Assembly (NCBI GenBank): GCA_965656525.1
Contig: CBFHKY010000008.1
Coordinates: 87,603 to 151,602 of the forward strand
Reading direction: 5' to 3'
Length of the DNA stretch: 64,000 nucleotides
Source of the DNA: Pseudomaricurvus sp965656525
GTDB taxonomy: Bacteria; Pseudomonadota; Gammaproteobacteria; Pseudomonadales; Cellvibrionaceae
Shown: piece after piece, positions 17,911 through 26,855 of the stretch
Position numbering within the stretch: position 1 is the stretch's first letter
Layout: each line of letters starts with the position of its first letter
Made by a program: the position numbers and the translations under genes
Notes under the pieces: generated by a model
What the model was told of the DNA's origin: nothing
What the model saw: only the letters and a program-made list of their open reading frames with translations
The model's database searches: none

Positions 17911-18669
17911 ATGCGGTTTGCATCTCTGGGCAGCGGCAGCAAAGGCAATGGTACGCTTGTTGGTTGGCAAGATAGGTTGTTCTTGGTCGATTGCGGCTTC
18001 ACAGTCAAAGAAGTGGAGCGACGGATGGCGCGTTTAGATTGCGTGCCATCCGATCTGACCGCCATTTTGGTCACCCATGAGCACGCTGATCATCTAAAGG
18101 GTGTGGCTCCTCTCGCTCGTAAATACCGTCTGCCCGTGTACATGACCCCGGGTACCTTTCATGTGCGCTCTATTGGTGAGCTTCCTTTTCTGCATATGAT
18201 TGAAGGCTACCAGCCTTTTTACTTTGATGATCTGGAAATTCAGCCCGTCGCGGTTCCTCACGATGCTCGTGAGCCGGCTCAGTTTATTTTTAATGTTGCT
18301 GGTAAGCGCCTTGGTATTTTGACGGATCTTGGTACTATTAGCCCTCATGTAGAGACATTTTTTAGTGAATGTGACGCTCTGTTGGTGGAAGCCAATCATG
18401 ATTTACACATGCTAACCGTAGGTGCTTACCCTGCGTCTCTGAAGCGCCGCGTCGGAGGCGCATGGGGGCATCTTAACAATGATCAAACAGCCAGCTTTTT
18501 GGGAAGAGTGAATCAAGAAAAGCTTCGCCATTTAGTGATTGGGCACATCAGCCAACAAAATAACAGTATTGAATGTGCTCGCGCGGTGCTCGACCCTGTT
18601 ACCGCAGATATTCAATGTGTGAAGTACGCGTGCCAAGATCAAGGGTTTGATTGGGTAGATATCATCTAG
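17911..18669 (+). CDS. MBL-fold metal-dependent hydrolase, YycJ-like
   Basis: The 252 residues start M-R-F-A-S-L-G-S-G-S-K-G-N, the hallmark of the YycJ/WalJ group of metallo-beta-lactamase proteins. The metal motif is T-H-E-H-A-D-H, with later Asp and His ligands in L-T-D-L-G and G-H-I-S. Gram-positive homologues have been linked to DNA metabolism and cell-wall coordination; the gammaproteobacterial one is uncharacterised. The dapA-bamC-MBL order is known from Pseudomonas, where purC follows. Here purC is absent and ~245 non-coding bases follow. Confidence 0.88.
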   Translation: MRFASLGSGSKGNGTLVGWQDRLFLVDCGFTVKEVERRMARLDCVPSDLTAILVTHEHADHLKGVAPLARKYRLPVYMTPGTFHVRSIGELPFLHMIEGYQPFYFDDLEIQPVAVPHDAREPAQFIFNVAGKRLGILTDLGTISPHVETFFSECDALLVEANHDLHMLTVGAYPASLKRRVGGAWGHLNNDQTASFLGRVNQEKLRHLVIGHISQQNNSIECARAVLDPVTADIQCVKYACQDQGFDWVDII

Positions 18670-18915
18670 CGCTCATACTTATGGGTTGCTCTTAGCCAAG
18701 CAGTCGTACTTTTTGCAAGTGGGTTTGCTTGATACAAACCTGCTTATTTCCTCAGTCTCAGGCTTCTTCGTTTGTCTGATGAGCAGTGATCTCTTTGATA
18801 CCTTAGCCCGCGTACCTTTATTGAGCGTAAGTTGTTGTGTAATAAGGGTTTATTCGCTTGATAATATATGGTTATATGATGAGCATGGTTTTTTAGGCAC
18901 TAAGGAGTTCATGTT

Positions 18916-19185
18916 TTGGACGATAGAAGAAGGTTTGAGCGTCGGCCCACCTCAATCCGAGTAGAAATTTCTCATCCAGCCATTGGCGATATTGTCGGCT
19001 TTGCGCGAGACGTTTCCGATGGTGGTGCCTCCGTTAGAGTAGAGCATTCACAAGTACCGCCAATCGGGACATTTGTGGATGTGGTGTTTAAGAAAGTGGT
19101 GGGCACTATTAACGAAGAGCCGGTCAAAATGCAGGTGGTTTACCAGCAAAAAAATATCCTTGGCCTGATGTTTTGTAGCCGTTAA
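18916..19185 (+). CDS. Small PilZ-domain c-di-GMP receptor
   Basis: The 89-residue protein is read from TTG 18916, eight bases after AAGGAG. The ATG at 18911 is in another frame and stops soon. Both halves of the PilZ ligand motif are present: R-R-R-F-E-R-R at residues ~4-10 and D-V-S-D-G-G at ~32-37. Binding of c-di-GMP is therefore expected. Single-domain PilZ proteins usually act by docking to a motility, secretion or polysaccharide partner, none of which is nearby. It is convergent with the LRR lipoprotein gene across a repeat-rich gap. Confidence 0.88.
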   Translation: MDDRRRFERRPTSIRVEISHPAIGDIVGFARDVSDGGASVRVEHSQVPPIGTFVDVVFKKVVGTINEEPVKMQVVYQQKNILGLMFCSR

Positions 19186-19200
19186 AACGCTGCGATCACT

Positions 19201-19323
19201 ACCACCACCACCNNNNNNNNNNNNNNNNNNNNNNNNNNNNNNNNNNNNNNNNNNNNNNNNNNNNNNNNNNNNNNNNNNNNNNNNNNNNNNNNNNNNNNNN
19301 NNNNNNNNNNNACCACCACCACG
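19201..19323. repeat. (ACC)n trinucleotide repeat split by a 99-N scaffold gap
   Basis: Four ACC units lead into N at 19213-19311 and three more follow it. The gap therefore falls inside a simple repeat of unknown length between two convergent genes. Assembly failed here probably because of the repeat and the adjoining hairpin. Confidence 0.85.
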
Positions 19324-19355
19324 TTAGGTCTGGTATACAGCTCTAACGTGGTGGT
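19315..19355. terminator. 13-bp perfect inverted repeat between convergent genes
   Basis: ACCACCACGTTAG pairs perfectly with CTAACGTGGTGGT across a 15-base loop. The left arm grows out of the ACC repeat. It sits between the ends of the PilZ gene and the LRR lipoprotein gene, so a bidirectional terminator is likely, although there is no T run. Confidence 0.5.
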
Positions 19356-19409
19356 TGCCTAAAGTCATTATTCTTAGACATCATATTCAATAATTTTTGC
19401 TCGCAAAAG

Positions 19410-19961
19410 CTACTGCTGACAATGCTCGGGTAGATAGACCTGAAGGTCGGTGCCATGCTGCATTTGCAATTGGGTAACATCCCCGCAAGACAAGGCCTTG
19501 TTACCGCGTAAGTCGACGAGTGTCAGAGCCGGTAAAGTGAGCAGCTCACTGGCTTCGCTGATCAAATTGTGGTCTAAAACGAGAGTTTCCAGTTTGGTTA
19601 GAAATTGCAGGTGTTTCAAGCTTGCGATTTGGTTGTTGCCTAAATCAATAGCCTTTAAATTGTAAAAGTGTTCAATACCTGACAAATCTTCCAATCCTGC
19701 ATGAGTACAAATCAGGCGAGTGACCTGCGCAATTTGTGTGTATTTACCTTCCTCGATAGCTTGATCAAAACAGTTCTTTAAAATAGGCGAGGCTGTTTCA
19801 AAGTTCGTTAAAATGCCTGGCGGCGAGTAGAGTAAACCTTCATTTAAGGTAACTTCGTAGCGAGAACAGCCGTTTAGCCAAACGGTTGAACTTACAATCA
19901 TTAGGAGGGCAAGTGAGCGGCGAAAAGAGGTAAATAGGCGTTTCTGTGAGCGGTCAGTCAT
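19410..19961 (-). CDS. Leucine-rich-repeat lipoprotein
   Basis: The 183-residue protein has a lipoprotein signal (basic residues to ~15, hydrophobic core, lipobox W-L-N-G-C near 32). The mature part carries about three leucine-rich repeats of the internalin-like 22-residue type (L-K-A-I-D-L-G-N-N-Q-I, L-E-T-L-V-L-D-H-N-L-I, L-T-L-V-D-L-R-G-N). Two cysteine pairs may form disulfides. Such proteins are envelope-anchored binding modules. No specific partner is indicated, and it is divergent from an OmpA-family lipoprotein. Confidence 0.8.
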   Translation of the reverse strand: MTDRSQKRLFTSFRRSLALLMIVSSTVWLNGCSRYEVTLNEGLLYSPPGILTNFETASPILKNCFDQAIEEGKYTQIAQVTRLICTHAGLEDLSGIEHFYNLKAIDLGNNQIASLKHLQFLTKLETLVLDHNLISEASELLTLPALTLVDLRGNKALSCGDVTQLQMQHGTDLQVYLPEHCQQ

Positions 19962-20179
19962 CGTGACGTCCTGAATGAAGTAATTATGAAAAAGGATTGT
20001 ACCAACTTGTATGCTACTGTTAATACATTTGCTGGAGATCCGTGTTTTTCATGGGTTGAAAGGGAAATATCATCGTCAATGTAAGAGCTAGATCACGTTA
20101 ACGCAGATGGCTTTGAATTTTTGTCGCTGCTGCTGTCAAACTGTTATGCGTCTTATGTCAGTTATGTAAAGGAGTCACA

Positions 20180-20833
20180 ATGAAAGCAAAGTTACTGAGT
20201 GTATTATTAACGTTGATGGTTGCTGGTTGTACGTCTATGGATCCGTATACGGGCCAGCAAACAACCAGTAACACTACAAAAGGGGCTGGTACGGGAGCCG
20301 TCGTGGGCGCGTTAATCGGTGCCGCGACAGCGAGCAAAAAAGATCGCACTAAAGGCGCGGTAACGGGCGCGCTAGCAGGCGGCGCTATCGGTGGTGGAGT
20401 AGGTTACTACATGGACCGACAGGAAGCCGTACTGCGTGAAAGATTACAAAGCTCAGGTGTTCAGGTGCGTCGCGAAGGGGATACCATTCGTTTAGTGATG
20501 CCCGGTAATATCACATTTGGTGTTGGTGAAAGCAGCATTCGTAGTGACTTCTTCCCTACGCTAAATTCTGTTGCGACAGTGCTTGAAGAATTTGACCGCA
20601 CGGCGATTCAGATAGCAGGTCATACGGACTCAACCGGCGGTTTGGCATTGAATCAGCAGTTGAGTGAAGACAGAGCAAGCAGTGTGAAAAGATATTTGAT
20701 CTCACAAAGTGTTGCTAGTGGTCGTATCCAGGCTACAGGTTATGGCCCTCGTTATCCCTTGGCATCGAATGATTCGGCTGCAGGTCGTCAAGCCAATCGA
20801 CGTGTTGAGTTAGAGCTTGTACCGTTGAATTAA
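20180..20833 (+). CDS. OmpA-family peptidoglycan-binding lipoprotein (YiaD-like)
   Basis: The 217-residue protein has AAAGGAG before its ATG. The signal ends at lipobox V-A-G-C (Cys ~17). Residues ~35-75 are a glycine-zipper region (G-A-G-T-G-A-V-V-G-A, G-A-L-A-G-G-A-I-G-G-G), and residues ~105-215 an OmpA C-terminal domain with G-H-T-D-S-T-G, N-x-x-L-S-x-x-R-A and N-R-R-V-E. The last domain binds diaminopimelate in peptidoglycan. The architecture equals YiaD-like proteins that tether the outer membrane to the wall. A hairpin terminator follows. Confidence 0.9.
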   Translation: MKAKLLSVLLTLMVAGCTSMDPYTGQQTTSNTTKGAGTGAVVGALIGAATASKKDRTKGAVTGALAGGAIGGGVGYYMDRQEAVLRERLQSSGVQVRREGDTIRLVMPGNITFGVGESSIRSDFFPTLNSVATVLEEFDRTAIQIAGHTDSTGGLALNQQLSEDRASSVKRYLISQSVASGRIQATGYGPRYPLASNDSAAGRQANRRVELELVPLN

Positions 20834-20885
20834 TGTGTGTTCGCGATTTTCGGAAAAACCTATGATCGCGCTTTAACCGTTTCAT

Positions 20886-20917
20886 TGGATACCCTCCATA
20901 ATAGTTGAGGGTATCCA
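20886..20917 (+). terminator. Hairpin after the OmpA-family gene
   Basis: An 11-bp perfect stem TGGATACCCTC/GAGGGTATCCA with a ten-base loop lies 53 bases after the stop codon. The tail is AT-rich but not a clean T run. Confidence 0.55.
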
Positions 20918-21039
20918 TAATTAAGCTCGAAGGACTACGGCTCGAAAATCCCGTTATTAAGGTCGCTTGATCAACGCTATCATTTTTAACGTTATCGCGT
21001 GATTGCAGTGGTTTGTTGAAAGAATAAGTCGAGGCCACA

Positions 21040-21858
21040 GTGTTCCACCCCTATTTATTGTTCTCTCCCTATATTGAAGCGCTACCCTCTGCGCCTTTGA
21101 ATCAGCTACTTGAGCAAAAAGCTCAAGCTTTTTCTCAGCTGCTCGGCGTGACTGTCGTAGATAGCATTCACCATCTGCCGCAAAGCGGTCAAGTTTTGAG
21201 TTTCGACATAGACGGCTTAGCCTTACTCCCCCTAGGGAAGAAAGCACCAGGCAAAGTGCGTGTGGATTTTGCCTCGGGCGCCGTTGATCACCGGCGTAAG
21301 TTTGGTGGCGGTGCGGGTCAAATGATTGCAAAAGCGGTAGGGATAAAACGTTCGCGTCCTCTCACTGTGTTGGACGCGACAGCTGGGTTGGGTCGAGATG
21401 CCTTTGTGATAGCGTCCCTTGGTTGTTTCGTGTTATTGCAAGAGAGGCAGGCGGTTGTTGCGGCTCTCTTGAGTGATGGTTTAGAGCGTGCAAAACAGAG
21501 TGCAGATACGGAGTTGGCGAAAATAGCGGAGCGAATGACACTCTGCTCCACCGACAGTACTTGTATTATGCCCAAAGCGGATGTGATTTATTTAGATCCC
21601 ATGTTTCCAGAAAGAACCAAATCGGCTAGCGTCAAAAAAGAAATGTCATTATTTCACGATATCGTCGGTGGGGATGAAGACGCCGATAACCTGCTAAAAA
21701 TTGCTTGTGAAAAAGCAACGTACCGCGTTGCTGTGAAGCGGCCAAGGAAAGCGCCTTTTCTCGCAGGGCAAGCACCGTCTTTTCAGCTAGAGGGTAAAAC
21801 CAGTCGCTACGATGTCTATGTTAATCAAAAAATCCCAGACACACTGGATGCGGATTAG
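21040..21858 (+). CDS. rsmJ: 16S rRNA (guanine1516-N2)-methyltransferase
   Basis: The GTG start at 21040 follows GAGG by five bases. The 272 residues contain a SAM-binding motif I in L-D-A-T-A-G-L-G-R-D-A, preceded by the RsmJ-specific D-F-A-S-G-A-V-D-H-R-R-K-F-G-G-G block. The base-methylation motif follows in Y-L-D-P-M-F-P. This matches RsmJ (YhiQ), which methylates G1516 of the small ribosomal subunit, and the length is within the family range. It is a single gene. Confidence 0.93.
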   Translation: MFHPYLLFSPYIEALPSAPLNQLLEQKAQAFSQLLGVTVVDSIHHLPQSGQVLSFDIDGLALLPLGKKAPGKVRVDFASGAVDHRRKFGGGAGQMIAKAVGIKRSRPLTVLDATAGLGRDAFVIASLGCFVLLQERQAVVAALLSDGLERAKQSADTELAKIAERMTLCSTDSTCIMPKADVIYLDPMFPERTKSASVKKEMSLFHDIVGGDEDADNLLKIACEKATYRVAVKRPRKAPFLAGQAPSFQLEGKTSRYDVYVNQKIPDTLDAD

Positions 21859-21932
21859 TGCATTAATCCGAAGAGAGCATGACCGGATCAAGTGTATCAA
21901 TGTGAAGTGTTTTGGCTTTATGAAAAATACGA

Positions 21933-22206
21933 CTAATGCTCTTTATCATTGAGGAAAAAATGGACGAGCCTCGATATGATCATCCGCATTTGCGCCAACA
22001 TGGCGATCAAAAAACCGGAGCCGCCGATCATCAAACCTAACAAAGTAATAAGCTCCTGCATAAGCGAGGGCGCCAATCCTTTGTTGCCAATGTATAGCAC
22101 TACAAGGCCGAAAAAAAACAGCATGGCACCGAGCTTAAACTGTTGAAAACTGACACTCAATGGCGCTGTATAATGAGTCTTGAGTAAAACCGCCCAACGA
22201 TTCATG
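21933..22206 (-). CDS. Small two-helix inner-membrane protein, unknown function
   Basis: About 90 residues from the ATG at 22206; an in-frame GTG at 22232 would add nine. Two clear transmembrane helices (~25-45 and ~55-78) are separated by a short G-N-K-G-L loop, with a basic C-terminal tail. I do not recognise the family. Predicted membrane topology and lack of overlap with another gene argue that it is real. It is convergent with rsmJ. Confidence 0.55.
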
Positions 22207-23049
22207 GTGTTAGTGTTCCTATCATGGTTCACGAGGTAAATCGTAACCTTATCGAATTCAGAAAACCTTATACTTTTCCTATTTTAGTATTCAAGCTTAT
22301 GCATGCTCATAACGGCGTACTTCTGTGTGGTAACGCCTAACGTATTCAGTGAGAACGTGGGATGTGTACGCCATAAACGCATCACTAGGTACTAATATAG
22401 TGCTTGTGGCGTTTGCTGCAACTGTCTCTCTTTAGCTTGGAAGGAGGCTTTATATATTAGCGAGGCTGGCGAACAGCGTGACAGGCTACACTCACCGGTA
22501 TCGCGTCTCGTAGGCAAAGCAGAGAGGCGAAAGTGTTCAACGGCAGTAAAGACGGGGTGCTTTTCATTCGGGTTTAAGCTGGTTATACTCAAAGCACGTT
22601 AAACGTTGAGGTAACGTCATTCCGGAGGTGTAAGGTTTGAATGTGTCACGCACTTGAATTGTGAGCGTTCGTATCTTGCAGACAATAATGAACCGGTTTC
22701 GCAATAGTCAGATCAACTGACTTGTCCGTTACAGTGAATCCAATATTGATTGGAAATAACTGTTTTTCACAGGTGTTGTCCTTTGCAAACAGTCAGTTTG
22801 TAAAGCCGCAACATCACGCCAAAATTCGATATTGTTTTGTAATGTTAGATCTTAGTTTTATCGGGCAATTACAAAATATAGCATCGCTTACCGGCACTTA
22901 AATTAATTTGCACATTGTTTATGTCGTTTCGACATGTAAAAACGCTAGATCTTACAATGGTCTAGGATCTGAAACTGGTGCGTGATGGAGTCGGTGTTTT
23001 GGTAAACAAATATCGCCTAGACCTTCACCGCCCTGAATACAGGAGTTAT
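22207..23049. other. Long intergenic region before the MFS gene
   Basis: About 840 bases hold no credible gene; the short frame at 22392-22592 has no ribosome site or recognisable domain. The right-hand third is AT-rich and probably holds the promoter of the MFS gene. No tRNA, riboswitch or repeat was recognised. Confidence 0.5.
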
Positions 23050-23097
23050 TTGAATCCCGCTTGTTTTGCGGAATCAAAATACATATGGGTCCTTTAA
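23050..23097 (+). other. Possible 15-codon leader ORF overlapping the MFS start
   Basis: AGGAG at 23041-23045 is correctly placed for a TTG at 23050, not for the MFS start codon. The resulting 15-codon frame ends with TAA just inside the MFS gene. It may couple translation, or be chance. Confidence 0.25.
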
Positions 23098-24407
23098 TCG
23101 TTCCAATTGGTGCTTTATTGATAGGGGCAGTTCTACTTTTGCTCGGTGTAGGCTTGCTTAACACTATTCTGGCGTTACGCAGTTATGCGGAAGGCTACAG
23201 CGATTCCATGTTGGGCTTTATTATGTCCAGCTATTTTGTCGGCTTCTTCATAGGTACTTACTTGGCGTTACCCTTGGTGCGTCGTGTCGGCCATATTCGA
23301 ACTTTCGCCTGCTGCGCATCCGTGGTTTCTATTTGTGTGTTGTTGCACCAAATGATCGTAGACCCTTATGCATGGATGTTAATCCGGGTGCTCACAGGCA
23401 TGAGCCTTGTTATTCTTTATACTGTGATTGAAAGTTGGTTAAACGGCCAAACACCTCCAGATCAACGAGGTAAAGTGTTCGCTATTTATATGACGGCCAA
23501 CTTAGGTGCGTTGGCTTTGGCGCAACAACTGTTGTTGGTAGACCCCGCAATTACTTTCTTGTTGTTTGCGTTATCCAGTATTTTAGTTAGCTGCAGTCTG
23601 ATTCCTTTAACATGGACACGAATGCAGCAGCCGGTTATTGGTCAGGTATCCCGTATCAAGGTTTCTCATTTGTGGCGTACGGCTCCAATTGCGGTGATTG
23701 CCGCATTGTTGTCGGGTCTAACCATGGGCGCGTTTTGGGGCCTCAGTGCCGCTTATGGCAGTAAGATAGGGTTATCCAATTCTCAAGTGGCGAGTTTCGT
23801 GGCTTGCGGTATCTTGGGTGGTGCAGCTTTTCAGTTTCCATTGGGCCGCTATTCTGATGCTCATGACAGACGACGTGTGTTAATGACAGTCAGTGTGCTA
23901 GCAGGTTTGGTGGGTTTACTTATGTTCGCACTGAGTAGCACATCTTGGCTGGTCTATGTGATGATAGCTATTTATGGTGGCCTAGCGTTTGCTGTATACC
24001 CTCTTGCAGTTGCGCACTTGGTGGACCACCTGAAGCCTGAAGATATGCTGTCGGGCGGTAGTGGGTTGTTACTGATTCATGGTATTGGTGCGGTAGTCGG
24101 CCCGCTGCTTGCCGGTCAAATCATGTCACTGACACAGCCTTCAAGCTTACCTGTCTACTGGGCGATTATTCACTTTGTACTGGCTGCAATGGCTTGGCAT
24201 TATGTACGCTCAACCAAAGCAGAAAACCCAGATGACCATACCGCCGATTTTGTGCCAATGGTACGAACGACACCGTCGGCCCTGGAAATGTTGCCGGCGG
24301 ATACGCAATCGGAAATGTTCGATGAGCAAGGGCCTGTTTGGGGCGACGCGCGTGCTGATACAGGGCCAGAGACAGAGGTAATTGTCAGCGACGACACAAA
24401 AAATTGA
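23085..24407 (+). CDS. MFS transporter (YcaD/UMF-like)
   Basis: About 440 residues with twelve predicted transmembrane helices occupying residues ~5-385, and an acidic cytoplasmic tail of ~55 residues. The ATG at 23085 is chosen because the protein then starts directly before helix 1; an in-frame TTG at 23061 would add eight residues. The R-x-G-x-x-R-T/S loop between helices 2 and 3 and the symmetric D-A-H-D-R-R-R loop after helix 8 are MFS signatures. The closest resemblance is to the YcaD-like group. The substrate cannot be assigned. Confidence 0.8.
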   Translation: MGPLIVPIGALLIGAVLLLLGVGLLNTILALRSYAEGYSDSMLGFIMSSYFVGFFIGTYLALPLVRRVGHIRTFACCASVVSICVLLHQMIVDPYAWMLIRVLTGMSLVILYTVIESWLNGQTPPDQRGKVFAIYMTANLGALALAQQLLLVDPAITFLLFALSSILVSCSLIPLTWTRMQQPVIGQVSRIKVSHLWRTAPIAVIAALLSGLTMGAFWGLSAAYGSKIGLSNSQVASFVACGILGGAAFQFPLGRYSDAHDRRRVLMTVSVLAGLVGLLMFALSSTSWLVYVMIAIYGGLAFAVYPLAVAHLVDHLKPEDMLSGGSGLLLIHGIGAVVGPLLAGQIMSLTQPSSLPVYWAIIHFVLAAMAWHYVRSTKAENPDDHTADFVPMVRTTPSALEMLPADTQSEMFDEQGPVWGDARADTGPETEVIVSDDTKN

Positions 24408-24419
24408 TAGGTTCTTATT

Positions 24420-24438
24420 CAGACATATTGTCTGTTTT
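24420..24438 (+). terminator. Weak terminator after the MFS gene
   Basis: A 6-bp stem CAGACA/TGTCTG with a three-base loop is followed by TTTT. Confidence 0.4.
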
Positions 24439-24532
24439 AGGTACCTGCGGTAGGTAGAGGGAATGTTAATATTGCTTGATGGGGGTTCAGTCGCATTGAG
24501 CAAAATGGTTTATTCATACAGGAGAGAATTAC

Positions 24533-26806
24533 ATGTTACTTGCTACCGATTTGGACGGCACTTTTTTGGCCGGGGATCCAGAGCGACGCCATCAGTTGTA
24601 TCAGTTGATCTCACTCCACCCTGACATTGATTTGGTGTTTGTAACGGGTCGTGGCATAGAGTCTGTGATGCCATTATTGTCGGACCCGACTATTCCTCAG
24701 CCTGACTATATCATCTGTGATGTTGGCGCCACGGTTGTCGATGGTACGCATTTGCAACCTGTGCAGCCGTTACAGTCCGTCATTGAGCAAAATTGGCCCG
24801 GTGAGCACCCGGTACAGGCAGCAATGAACGATATGCCAGGCTTGATTCGTCAAGAAGTACCGCAAGAACGACGCTGTTCTTATTTTTGCAGCAGTGAGGC
24901 GGTAACCGACCAAATATACGACTTAGCTGAAGAGCTAGACTGTGACGTGCTTTATTCATCTGGACGTTATCTCGACTTTTTACCCCGTGGCGTGAATAAG
25001 GGCAGTACGCTCAAGGCGTTGATTGATTACTTGGGCATAGACCGTGAATCGGTGCTGGTTGCAGGGGATACATTGAACGATTTATCCATGTATCAAAATG
25101 ATTTTCTCGGGGTGTGTGTAGGTAGATCCGAAGCAGGCTTATTGGAAGCAACAGCCGATTTGGCCAGTGTTTTTCACGCCAGTGAAGCGGGTTGTGGTGG
25201 CATTCTTGAAGCGGTAACGCACTTTAATTTTCTTTCTGATAAAGGCATAGCGGCAGAAGTACGCAACTTACATGAACCGGGTCAGTCAGACTTGGTGATT
25301 GTTTATCACCGCTTACCCTTTGAAGAATTTTTAGAGTCTGACCACGTTAAAGAACGTTCTCCAAAATCGCCAAACGGTATTATTCCCACCTTGATGAGTT
25401 TTTTTGCAGACGGCAAAAAAGGCTCTTGGATTGCTTGGTCCACCTTTAATGATTCATTTAAAGGCTTTAAACAGCGCTCGAAAGTAGATCAAGAATTGTA
25501 CCCGAATCTAACGGCCTCTAAGGTATGTTTGAGCCAAGAGGAAGTTGATATTTTTTATAAAAAGTTTTCGAAGGAAGCTTTTTGGCCAACACTGCACACC
25601 TTTTGGGAGCAAGCTACTTTTCGCGAAGACCATTGGCAGGTTTTTTTGCAAGTGAATAAAAAGTTTGCTGAGCAAGCGGCTCGTGAAGCGGCTGAAAATG
25701 CCATCGTATGGATCCACGATTACAATCTCTGGATGGTGCCTGCTTTTCTGCGTGAAATGCGACCCGACGTTACAATCGCATTTTTTCATCACACGTACTT
25801 TCCGTCGGCTGATGTGTTTAATGTCTTGCCTTGGCGGCGTGATATTGTCGGCAGCTTGTTGCAGTGCGACTTTATTGGCTTTCACATCCCGCGCCAGTCA
25901 GAGAACTTTCTTGATGTGGCCCAAGGCGTTGCCCCGATTAAGGTCTTGGAAAAAGCGTCTTGTGCGCCTAGGTTTCTCACCTATGGCTGTGCCGTAGGTG
26001 TGGAGGAAATGGCCACAAAGATCGAAGTGCATGGGCGTGAAATTCATTTGGGTGCGTTGCCTGTAGGGTTGGACCTTGCCCGTATTGAAAGAGCTCTAGA
26101 AAACCCCGCAGTACAAAAGAAAGCGGATCAATTGAGGAAAGATTTGGCGGGTAATCGAGTATTATTGTCCGTTGAACGGCTGGACTATACCAAAGGAATT
26201 TTACCCAAGCTGGAAGCCTATGAACTCCTGCTGAGCAGACACCCAGAATTATTGGGCGAGATTACGTTGATTACTATCTGTGTGCCTGCAGCCAAAGAAA
26301 TGACTATCTATCATGATCTGCAAACGCAAATAGAGCAGACAGTGGGGCGTATTAATGGTCGCTTCGGACGAGTCGGCTGGACGCCTTTACAGTTTTTCTT
26401 CCGCAGTTTTCCCTTTGAAGATTTGGTGGCGTATTACTCAGTTGCTGATCTTATGTGGATTACGCCTTTGCGTGACGGCTTGAATTTAGTCGTGAAAGAG
26501 TTTGTTGCTACTCAAGGGCTTACAGGTGGTCATGGTGTGGCGGTACTTTCCGAATTTGCGGGTGCCGCGGCTGAATTACGTGGTGCGGTTTTGACCAACC
26601 CACACGATCCTAACGATTTAGTGAACACCTGTTTTCTGGCTTTAGGTATGGATGAAACGGAAGCAACCAGTCGCATGCGCGAAGCGTTTGACGTCGTTAA
26701 GTGCTACGACATCAATGCATGGGGTCAAGAGTTTCTAGATACTATTGAGTCCCTCCCTGGTGCGAATAAGGCTGCTCCAACCAACACTGTTCAAGAAATA
26801 GCATAA
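24533..26806 (+). CDS. HAD phosphatase - GT20 synthase fusion, probable glucosylglycerol-phosphate synthase/phosphatase (GgpPS-like)
   Basis: The 757 residues combine two enzymes. Residues ~1-245 are a HAD-IIB phosphatase with D-L-D-G-T at the N-terminus, V-T-G-R, and G-D-T-L-N-D for magnesium. Residues ~255-740 are a family-20 retaining glycosyltransferase with the D-Y-N-L-W catalytic-side motif, V-E-R-L-D-Y-T-K-G and P-L-R-D-G-L-N-L-V-V-K-E. The loop K-S-P-N-G-I-I-P-T-L near the start of the GT domain replaces the G-G-L loop of trehalose-phosphate synthase and is GgpS-like. This phosphatase-first order is known for GgpPS of Stenotrophomonas rhizophila, which makes the compatible solute glucosylglycerol from ADP-glucose and glycerol-3-phosphate. 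An OtsBA-type trehalose enzyme is the alternative. AGGAG precedes the ATG. It is a single gene closed by a terminator. Confidence 0.8.
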   Translation: MLLATDLDGTFLAGDPERRHQLYQLISLHPDIDLVFVTGRGIESVMPLLSDPTIPQPDYIICDVGATVVDGTHLQPVQPLQSVIEQNWPGEHPVQAAMNDMPGLIRQEVPQERRCSYFCSSEAVTDQIYDLAEELDCDVLYSSGRYLDFLPRGVNKGSTLKALIDYLGIDRESVLVAGDTLNDLSMYQNDFLGVCVGRSEAGLLEATADLASVFHASEAGCGGILEAVTHFNFLSDKGIAAEVRNLHEPGQSDLVIVYHRLPFEEFLESDHVKERSPKSPNGIIPTLMSFFADGKKGSWIAWSTFNDSFKGFKQRSKVDQELYPNLTASKVCLSQEEVDIFYKKFSKEAFWPTLHTFWEQATFREDHWQVFLQVNKKFAEQAAREAAENAIVWIHDYNLWMVPAFLREMRPDVTIAFFHHTYFPSADVFNVLPWRRDIVGSLLQCDFIGFHIPRQSENFLDVAQGVAPIKVLEKASCAPRFLTYGCAVGVEEMATKIEVHGREIHLGALPVGLDLARIERALENPAVQKKADQLRKDLAGNRVLLSVERLDYTKGILPKLEAYELLLSRHPELLGEITLITICVPAAKEMTIYHDLQTQIEQTVGRINGRFGRVGWTPLQFFFRSFPFEDLVAYYSVADLMWITPLRDGLNLVVKEFVATQGLTGGHGVAVLSEFAGAAAELRGAVLTNPHDPNDLVNTCFLALGMDETEATSRMREAFDVVKCYDINAWGQEFLDTIESLPGANKAAPTNTVQEIA

Positions 26807-26818
26807 CGTTGTTTGTTG

Positions 26819-26852
26819 TTAAGCCATAAGTACCTGCGTACTTATGGCTTAA
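26819..26852. terminator. 15-bp hairpin between ggpPS-like and VOC genes
   Basis: A perfect 15-bp inverted repeat around loop CTGC lies between two convergent genes. A and T residues at the stem base make it a plausible bidirectional terminator. Confidence 0.8.
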
Positions 26853-26855
26853 TGT

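Noticed and set aside
15817..18669. purC expected after dapA-bamC-MBL as in Pseudomonas
   Set aside because: The bases after 18669 contain no purC; the synteny ends at the MBL gene.
18686..18964. 92-residue frame before and into the PilZ gene
   Set aside because: No ribosome site at its start and no domain; the AAGGAG near its end serves the PilZ TTG start in another frame.
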